DNA of 6,632 bases from Cypionkella sp. (GTDB taxonomy: Bacteria > Pseudomonadota > Alphaproteobacteria > Rhodobacterales > Rhodobacteraceae). Of this stretch, positions 1 through 6,632 are shown piece by piece (within the stretch, counting starts at the first letter, position 1; every line of letters begins with the position of its first letter). The stretch covers positions 1-6,632 of the forward strand of contig JAGPBG010000133.1 in NCBI GenBank assembly GCA_018063485.1, read 5' to 3'. Below the pieces are notes generated by a model. The model was not told where the DNA came from and made no database searches. It worked only from the letters and a program-made list of their open reading frames with translations. Both the position numbers and the translations under genes were made by a program.

Positions 1-1483
1 CCGGCTTCAGCCAAATCTCGACCCGCCGATTCAAACGCCTCCCGGCGGCAGTTTGATCACAGGCCATCGGCAACGCCTCGCCAAAGCCGACCACACGCGG
101 CAATTGATCCTCAGCAAGGCTGGGGGCCGCATCTTTCAGCGCAGCCAGGATAATTGCCGCCCGTTCGATGGACAGATCAAGATTTGCCATAGCCGAGCCT
201 GAACCGTCTGAGAACCCGGCCAGAATCAATGCCTCACCCTTGAACTGATCCGCCTCAAGCAATTGTGCCAGATCACTCAGGTTCTGGCGGCTGGAGGCAT
301 CCAGTGCCGAGGTGCCATCTTGAAATCTAAACGTCAGCGACAACCGATCCGCCCCCGCCATCACATCAACCAACCGCTTCAGATCGGCCAGCGTGGTTTC
401 CTCGCCGGCACCCTGAATGGCGTTGATCAGCCGCAACCCGTCGGCGGTCATCGGCTGGCGTTCCGGGTGCCGGTTGATATAGCCTGCTTGCGCAATGGCG
501 GCTTGCGCCTCGGGCAGAGTCAGAAATTCCAGAAATTCGCGCGCGGCCAACGGCAGACGGCGCGGTGGGATCAGCAGATAGACTGGCAGAGTCAGCGGGT
601 AATCCTCGGCCTTGATCGCCAAAGGGGTGGGCAACAGTGGAAAGCCGCAGCTATCGGTCAAAGGCAGAACGCGGGCATCTGCCGCGGCCGCACGCCCGGT
701 AACCGCCAGCGCGAAAGGGTCAGCAGCCACCGCCTGCGCAAGGCTGGCCAAATCCGGATGGGTCACGCTGGCCGCAATCTTGCGCCCCAACCGCGCCGAC
801 AGGGCACGTTGCAGATCGGCGTCTTGCTCCAAACCATGCAGAATCAAGGGCATATCCGGCCCCCCGATTTGCGCCCAATTCGTGACCTCGCCCGACAACG
901 CGCGCGCAAGCTCGATGGTGGAAACCGCGGGCATCGGATTGTCATGCGCCATAATTGGGATCAGTGCATCAAGTGCTACGGTCCGGTTGCCAAAACCCGG
1001 CTCGGTGATGCCCGAGAGGATCAACTCGGCGCGTCCGGATTTGGCAGCCGCTCGCGCCTCGTCAGCAGCGGCCGGGGCAAAGGAAAACTCGGCCAGCACC
1101 TTATCCGTCAACGGGTCGCGCAACACGGCAGGCGCGCCCGGTGCGGTTGGCTCAGCATAGGCAAGCCCCCGGCTATGGGCAAAAGCACGAAAAAGTGGCG
1201 GCAACAGCGCCTCACCAACCCCCGCCTCGCCCACAAAACGCACGACAGATTTCGGCGCTGTAAGATCAGGGCAGGCCGGGCCATCACAGATCACGCCCAA
1301 AGCGTCGATCGTCAAAAGGCCATACTGGCTGTCCAGCCGGTAGTATTCACCATCATAGCTTTGCAGCGTACCCGATAGCGCCAGCGCCCCATCGCGTGAG
1401 GTCAGCGTCACATCCTGTGCCGCAAGAGCCGAGGGAACTAGAAGCGCGGCGATAACCGCCGCGCACCACGTTCTCAATCGCAT
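1..1483 (-). CDS. PstS-like substrate-binding / OmpA-domain fusion protein (3' end outside window)
   Basis: Reading leftwards from ATG at 1483, the frame stays open for 494 codons and leaves the window without a stop. Residues 1-21 form a Sec signal peptide (MRLRTW, hydrophobic core, A-L-A before AQD), so the product is periplasmic. A family-specific beta-rich segment follows (about 22-80, Cys66 and Cys71). Residues about 80-345 resemble a type 2 periplasmic binding protein of the PstS kind, including LDALIPIMAHDNP and SGEVTNWAQIGGPD. Residues about 382-494 are an OmpA-like domain: FRFQDGTSALD, then GFSDGSG with Asp426, Asn434 and Arg441, and NRRVEIW near the end. Asp426 and Arg441 have the 15-residue spacing of the known diaminopimelate-binding pair. 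NRRVEIW usually lies close to the C-terminus, so few codons are probably missing. Such proteins are commonly annotated as phosphate ABC transporter substrate-binding/OmpA family. The ligand is unproven and no ABC permease gene is in view. The start sits 17 bases after the previous gene with AGGCGG upstream, suggesting co-transcription. Confidence 0.88.
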   Translation of the reverse strand, partial: MRLRTWCAAVIAALLVPSALAAQDVTLTSRDGALALSGTLQSYDGEYYRLDSQYGLLTIDALGVICDGPACPDLTAPKSVVRFVGEAGVGEALLPPLFRAFAHSRGLAYAEPTAPGAPAVLRDPLTDKVLAEFSFAPAAADEARAAAKSGRAELILSGITEPGFGNRTVALDALIPIMAHDNPMPAVSTIELARALSGEVTNWAQIGGPDMPLILHGLEQDADLQRALSARLGRKIAASVTHPDLASLAQAVAADPFALAVTGRAAAADARVLPLTDSCGFPLLPTPLAIKAEDYPLTLPVYLLIPPRRLPLAAREFLEFLTLPEAQAAIAQAGYINRHPERQPMTADGLRLINAIQGAGEETTLADLKRLVDVMAGADRLSLTFRFQDGTSALDASSRQNLSDLAQLLEADQFKGEALILAGFSDGSGSAMANLDLSIERAAIILAALKDAAPSLAEDQLPRVVGFGEALPMACDQTAAGRRLNRRVEIWLKP

Positions 1484-1500
1484 GGAGAAACCGCCTGACC

Positions 1501-2508
1501 TTAGTTTGCAGCGGTGATCTTTAAGTCAGGCGCAAGATTCTTCAACACCAGATAATCACCAATTGCCGTGCAATCGGGCATGGCAAGCGTCAGATCGGTC
1601 ACAACAGCCTCGCCAGCATTGCTGGAAAGCGTATCACCCAACAATTCGCGCCCACAAGTTTTCGGCGTCACAGCCGCTTCGATGGTGACATCCGCAGGTT
1701 TTGTGGCCTCGCTGGGATAGGTATAGATTTCTGCCAGCAGGGGCTCGGCAGCTTCGGGGTTGCCCAACACTGTCAAGAACCCCCCCGAGGACGCGGCACC
1801 GGGGACAGGTAGGTGCGGGTTGGCGGCAGAAACATCACCCGGTTGGCCAAATTCCGCGCCGTTCTCATAGGCATGAATCTGAAACGCGTCATCTGCCTGC
1901 CATTGCACACCAAAGCGACGGATTGCTGCCAGCTCCGGGACCGGGCTGCTGGCGGAAACGGTTGTGCCATCGGCAAAGAGAATTTCAACCTCACCGGCCT
2001 TGTCCAGCGCAGGAACAGCGGCAAACAACGAGCCGCTTGCCGTCGTCAGTTCGGTCACTGCAAGGCCTGCATGACGCAGCACAACCCGCTCATTGGCCCG
2101 GCAGGGTGCCGAAAGGGTCAGCGAAATCATCGCGGCAGAGCCAGCAAAGGCATCAAGGGAGATCGGGCAGGCCACCGCTTCGACGGCCTGGGTCTGCTCA
2201 CTCATCTGCGGCAAGGGATCGGGTGCATTTTGTGGATCCGTTGAGACAATCGCTTCCGGTGTCACACCCGCTGCGGGCATCGGCGTTGCGGCCTCTGGCG
2301 CTATTGCAGCAGTTGGATCAGTTGCCCCCGCTGCAAGTGGTACGATTTCCGTGGGAATGGCTTTGGTCTGCGCAAGATCTGTGTCTTGCGCCGCTATCCG
2401 ATCGGATCTTGACATGGTCTGCACCAAATGGCCGGCCGCCAAAGCAACCGCCAAAACCGCCACTCCGCGCGCGGCCCTGCGTTTGATATCCGGTTTCTTC
2501 ACGTCCAT
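1501..2508 (-). CDS. Conserved envelope protein of unknown function, downstream of secA (335 aa)
   Basis: I cannot assign a function. The N-terminus has six basic residues within positions 4-14, then one hydrophobic segment (about 15-31) without a convincing cleavage site, so a membrane anchor with the rest in the periplasm is likely. Residues about 45-110 are an Ala/Pro/Thr-rich, low-complexity linker. The folded part (about 112-335) has four cysteines, C114, C136, C285 and C313. They frame two related segments: C-x3-L, then ISLTLSAPC followed by VVLRHAGL in the first copy, and C-x3-L, then TDLTLAMPDC followed by LVLKNLAP in the second. This suggests a duplicated beta-rich domain with a disulfide in each copy. 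Start choice: AAGGGGG lies seven bases before ATG 2508. The gene follows secA after 194 bases and precedes the binding-protein/OmpA gene by 17. I recall relatives being labelled 'translocase' in Rhodobacteraceae genomes, but I see no translocase motif, and that name probably comes from the neighbouring secA. Confidence 0.85.
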   Translation of the reverse strand: MDVKKPDIKRRAARGVAVLAVALAAGHLVQTMSRSDRIAAQDTDLAQTKAIPTEIVPLAAGATDPTAAIAPEAATPMPAAGVTPEAIVSTDPQNAPDPLPQMSEQTQAVEAVACPISLDAFAGSAAMISLTLSAPCRANERVVLRHAGLAVTELTTASGSLFAAVPALDKAGEVEILFADGTTVSASSPVPELAAIRRFGVQWQADDAFQIHAYENGAEFGQPGDVSAANPHLPVPGAASSGGFLTVLGNPEAAEPLLAEIYTYPSEATKPADVTIEAAVTPKTCGRELLGDTLSSNAGEAVVTDLTLAMPDCTAIGDYLVLKNLAPDLKITAAN

Positions 2509-2656
2509 CTTGGCCCCCTTCAGAGGATTCCTGATCGCGAGAAGATGCCCACCAAACGCGGCGGGCGCGTGGCAGGATTAAGGTATGTTGTCAGCTTTGT
2601 TGGGGCAGCGAGAGCTTTGCCCTTGGACCAATCAGCGAAATGGCGCCAATCATCAG

Positions 2657-2683
2657 GAAGGGGCCAGAAAAACCGGCCCCTTC
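2657..2683 (-). terminator. Strong hairpin 19 bases after secA stop, probable terminator or 3'-end stem
   Basis: The arms GAAGGGGCC (2657-2665) and GGCCCCTTC (2675-2683) are perfectly complementary. In the leftward transcript the stem extends to 11 pairs (one extra G-C and one G-U) closed by a UUUUU loop. Read rightwards, the G-U becomes an A/C mismatch, so the structure fits the secA transcript better. No U-run follows the stem (the transcript continues CUGAUGAUU), so intrinsic termination may be weak or the hairpin may stabilise the secA mRNA 3' end. The rest of the 194-base gap (2509-2702) contains no convincing gene or sigma-70 promoter. Confidence 0.55.
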
Positions 2684-2702
2684 AAGGTTGAGTTCAGCCG
2701 CC

Positions 2703-5408
<2,706 letters not shown>

Positions 5409-5470
5409 GTTTTCTCCGCCTGGTCGTTATTGACAAAATCGTGCGAGGCATTGGCTTGCCCGTTACCATT

Positions 5471-5508
5471 CCCTTCCATAGAAGGGCGTTGAAGGCCGGG
5501 CAGACCCG
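5471..5508 (-). promoter_or_regulatory. secA 5' leader with two small stem-loops
   Basis: If transcription starts just after the proposed -10 element, secA has a leader of about 110 bases. It contains a hairpin with arms CCCTTC (5471-5476) and GAAGGG (5481-5486) around a four-base loop, and a smaller one with arms CGGG (5497-5500) and CCCG (5505-5508). Leader control of secA is known in E. coli through SecM, but no SecM-like arrest peptide is recognised here. Both stems are short, so a regulatory role is only inferred. Confidence 0.3.
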
Positions 5509-5525
5509 TCACACGCGACCGTTGC

Positions 5526-5554
5526 GATGTAAGGGGATGGACTGACTTAGTCAA
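5526..5554 (-). promoter_or_regulatory. Probable sigma-70-type promoter of secA
   Basis: Read leftwards, TTGACT (5549-5554) matches five of six -35 consensus bases. After exactly 17 bases comes TACATC (5526-5531) as a -10 element, with three of six matches. A well-conserved TTGAC -35 with a looser -10 is common in Rhodobacteraceae housekeeping promoters. The predicted start is near 5519, about 110 bases upstream of the secA ATG. No other pair of this quality was seen in the divergent region. Confidence 0.5.
5543..5553. promoter_or_regulatory. 11-bp palindrome TGACTTAGTCA overlapping the secA -35 element
   Basis: TGACT and AGTCA are perfect inverted arms around a single central base. The right arm overlaps the proposed -35 hexamer of secA (5549-5554), and the site lies about 40-50 bases upstream of the ppiC start. 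A dimeric regulator bound here could block secA and affect both divergent genes. I do not recognise it as a named operator. It may partly be chance, since one arm is itself promoter sequence. Confidence 0.3.
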
Positions 5555-5573
5555 CGTCGCGCGGCGTCGCGAC
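5555..5573. repeat. CGTCGCG direct repeat at 10-bp period, also forming a hairpin, before ppiC
   Basis: CGTCGCG occurs at 5555-5561 and again at 5565-5571, one helical turn apart. The same stretch forms an inverted repeat, GTCGCG (5556-5561) with CGCGAC (5568-5573), around a six-base loop. It ends six bases before the ppiC Shine-Dalgarno AGGAG (5580-5584). It could be a binding site or an RNA stem in the ppiC leader. In GC-rich DNA a short repeat like this can also occur by chance. Confidence 0.3.
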
Positions 5574-5592
5574 ACGATCAGGAGAGTGTGAG

Positions 5593-6444
5593 ATGGCAAA
5601 ACAGATGCGTTTTTTCGCAGGATTGGCGCTGGCGGCCACCCTTGCCCTGCCAGTATATGCCCAGGACAAGCCAACGGCCGATACTGTGGTCGCCACCGTA
5701 AACGGCACTGTGATCACCTTGGGCCATATGGTCGCCCTGCGCGAGAGCCTGCCTGAGCAGTATAAATCCCTGCCGCCGGAGGTGTTGTTCAAGGGCGTCC
5801 TGGACCAACTGGTGCAGCAAACTCTGTTGGAACAGTCGCTGGAAAACAAAGTGACACGCAAAGATACGCTGTCGCTGGAAAACGATCGTCGTGGGTATTT
5901 GTCCAACGTGGCCCTGCAGGCCTTTATCAAGACCGCCGTCACCGATGAGGCGCTGCAAGCCGCCTATGACGCGAAATATGCGGCGTTAGAGCCTGAGACT
6001 GAATATTCCGCCGCACATATTCTGGTTGATAGCGAAGAAAAGGCCAACGATCTGAAGAAGCAACTGGAAGGCGGCGCGGATTTTGCTGCACTGGCCAAGA
6101 CCAATTCGAGCGATACCGGTTCGGGCGCGAATGGGGGCGATTTGGGGTGGTTCGCAAAGGGGATGATGGTGAAACCCTTTGAGGATGCCATTCTGGCCGC
6201 CGAAAAGGGCAAGGTTTACGGCCCCGTGAAGACCGATTTCGGCTGGCACCTCATTTTGCTGAAGGACACCCGCAGCAAAGCCGCACCGGCCTTGGATGAT
6301 GTTCGCGAAGAATTGGCCCAGGAAATCGAACAAAAGGCCATCGAAGAGCATGTCAAAGCGTTGACGGCTGCCGGAAAGATCGAAAAACCCGGCGAGGGGA
6401 TTGACCCGGCGCTGCTGGCCGACACTACTCTGATCGACAACTGA
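5593..6444 (+). CDS. Periplasmic parvulin-type peptidyl-prolyl cis-trans isomerase (PpiC/SurA-like)
   Basis: The 283-residue product catalyses cis-trans isomerisation of X-Pro bonds and probably acts as a chaperone for exported proteins. Residues 1-23 are a Sec signal peptide (MAKQMRFF, hydrophobic core, VYA before QDK), placing it in the periplasm. Residues about 30-125 form the helical SurA_N-like chaperone part. The parvulin domain spans about 136-226: AAHILV with His142, then SSDTGSGANGGDLGWF with Asp174 at the position of the Cys in small parvulins, Met192 and Phe196 in MMVKPF, and Phe216 and His219 in DFGWH. The expected active-site residues are therefore present. There is one isomerase domain, unlike the two of E. 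coli SurA. A charged helical tail follows (about 233-270). AGGAG eight bases before ATG 5593 supports the start. It is divergent from secA and is followed after 18 bases by argJ, so it probably heads an operon. Many alphaproteobacteria carry several such paralogues, so I leave the symbol blank. Confidence 0.95.
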   Translation: MAKQMRFFAGLALAATLALPVYAQDKPTADTVVATVNGTVITLGHMVALRESLPEQYKSLPPEVLFKGVLDQLVQQTLLEQSLENKVTRKDTLSLENDRRGYLSNVALQAFIKTAVTDEALQAAYDAKYAALEPETEYSAAHILVDSEEKANDLKKQLEGGADFAALAKTNSSDTGSGANGGDLGWFAKGMMVKPFEDAILAAEKGKVYGPVKTDFGWHLILLKDTRSKAAPALDDVREELAQEIEQKAIEEHVKALTAAGKIEKPGEGIDPALLADTTLIDN

Positions 6445-6462
6445 ACACCGCTGGGGGACAAG

Positions 6463-6632
6463 ATGGCAAAGACGGATTGGAAGGCCAAAGCAAAGGCTTT
6501 GAAGAAAAAGCTGAAGTCGGTTCGGGCGGATATTGGTGACACCGTTGCCAATGTTGCCGAGGCCGTGCGCAAGGCCACCAAACCCGTCTCGCCGCTTGCC
6601 CCTGCCGCCTTTCCCAACCTGCAACCCATCGC
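6463..6632 (+). CDS. argJ: Start of bifunctional glutamate N-acetyltransferase / amino-acid acetyltransferase ArgJ (partial)
   Basis: Only the first 56 codons are present; the gene runs off the right edge. ArgJ transfers acetyl from N-acetylornithine to glutamate in the cyclic arginine pathway and is cytoplasmic. The call rests on VSPLAPAAFPNLQPI (residues 42-56), which matches the usual ArgJ opening in Rhodobacteraceae, and on the expected position after the secA-linked parvulin gene. Before this motif lies a Lys/Ala-rich segment of about 40 residues, predicted helical (KAKAKALKKKLKSVRADIG), which is longer than I expect for this enzyme. GGGGGA four bases before ATG 6463 supports the start; a GTG at codon 35 would be an alternative with weaker support. 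The catalytic region and the Thr autocleavage site lie outside the window. The 18-base gap after ppiC suggests read-through transcription. Confidence 0.8.
   Translation, partial: MAKTDWKAKAKALKKKLKSVRADIGDTVANVAEAVRKATKPVSPLAPAAFPNLQPI

Noticed and set aside
263..1378. A 371-codon open frame on the plus strand.
   Set aside because: It is antisense to the binding-protein/OmpA gene, whose signal peptide and domain motifs are clear. The plus-strand translation is Arg/Gln/Gly-rich with no recognisable features.
2591..2653. A 20-codon minus-strand frame just after secA (MIGAISLIGPRAKLSLPQQS).
   Set aside because: It has no Shine-Dalgarno, and its ATG lies right after the post-secA hairpin. The hydrophobic stretch is too short to support a real small membrane protein.
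5409..5592. A SecM-type arrest peptide or small gene upstream of secA.
   Set aside because: No arrest-like motif and no secreted small ORF with a ribosome binding site was found; only the out-of-frame overlapping frame noted in the findings.
5986..6624. A 212-codon minus-strand frame opposite the parvulin gene and argJ start.
   Set aside because: It is a shadow of the well-supported ppiC frame and shows no domain or convincing ribosome binding site.

Overview
The window looks like chromosomal DNA from an alphaproteobacterium, most likely a member of the Rhodobacteraceae (Roseobacter/Rhodobacter group). Three things point there: GC-rich codon use, the gene order secA / divergent parvulin (ppiC) / argJ that I associate with this family, and the style of the two envelope proteins downstream of secA. 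The taxonomic call rests on remembered synteny and protein style, not on a search.

Layout: the left 5.4 kb is read leftwards (minus strand). secA (2703-5408) comes first in transcription order. A strong hairpin lies just after its stop (2657-2683). Next is a 335-residue envelope protein of unknown function (1501-2508). Only 17 bases further on comes a secreted fusion protein (1-1483, cut by the window edge) joining a PstS-like binding domain to a C-terminal OmpA-like peptidoglycan-binding domain. The right 1.2 kb is read rightwards: a periplasmic parvulin prolyl isomerase (5593-6444), then after 18 bases the start of argJ (from 6463), cut by the right edge. The 184-bp divergent region 5409-5592 holds a plausible secA promoter, an 11-bp palindrome over its -35 element, two small leader hairpins and a GC-rich repeat/hairpin before the ppiC ribosome binding site.

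Functional theme: apart from argJ (arginine biosynthesis, cytoplasmic), every gene concerns protein export or the cell envelope. SecA drives unfolded preproteins through SecYEG. The parvulin has a signal peptide and would fold exported proteins in the periplasm. The two downstream minus-strand products carry an N-terminal anchor and a signal peptide respectively, so both are expected to be Sec clients.

No RNA genes, mobile elements, CRISPR arrays or prophage traces were seen. No stretch above 300 bases lacks a gene. This is mostly an ordinary core-genome region. The most interesting items are the unknown 335-residue protein with a cysteine-bounded internal repeat, the binding-protein/OmpA fusion, and the palindrome over the secA promoter.
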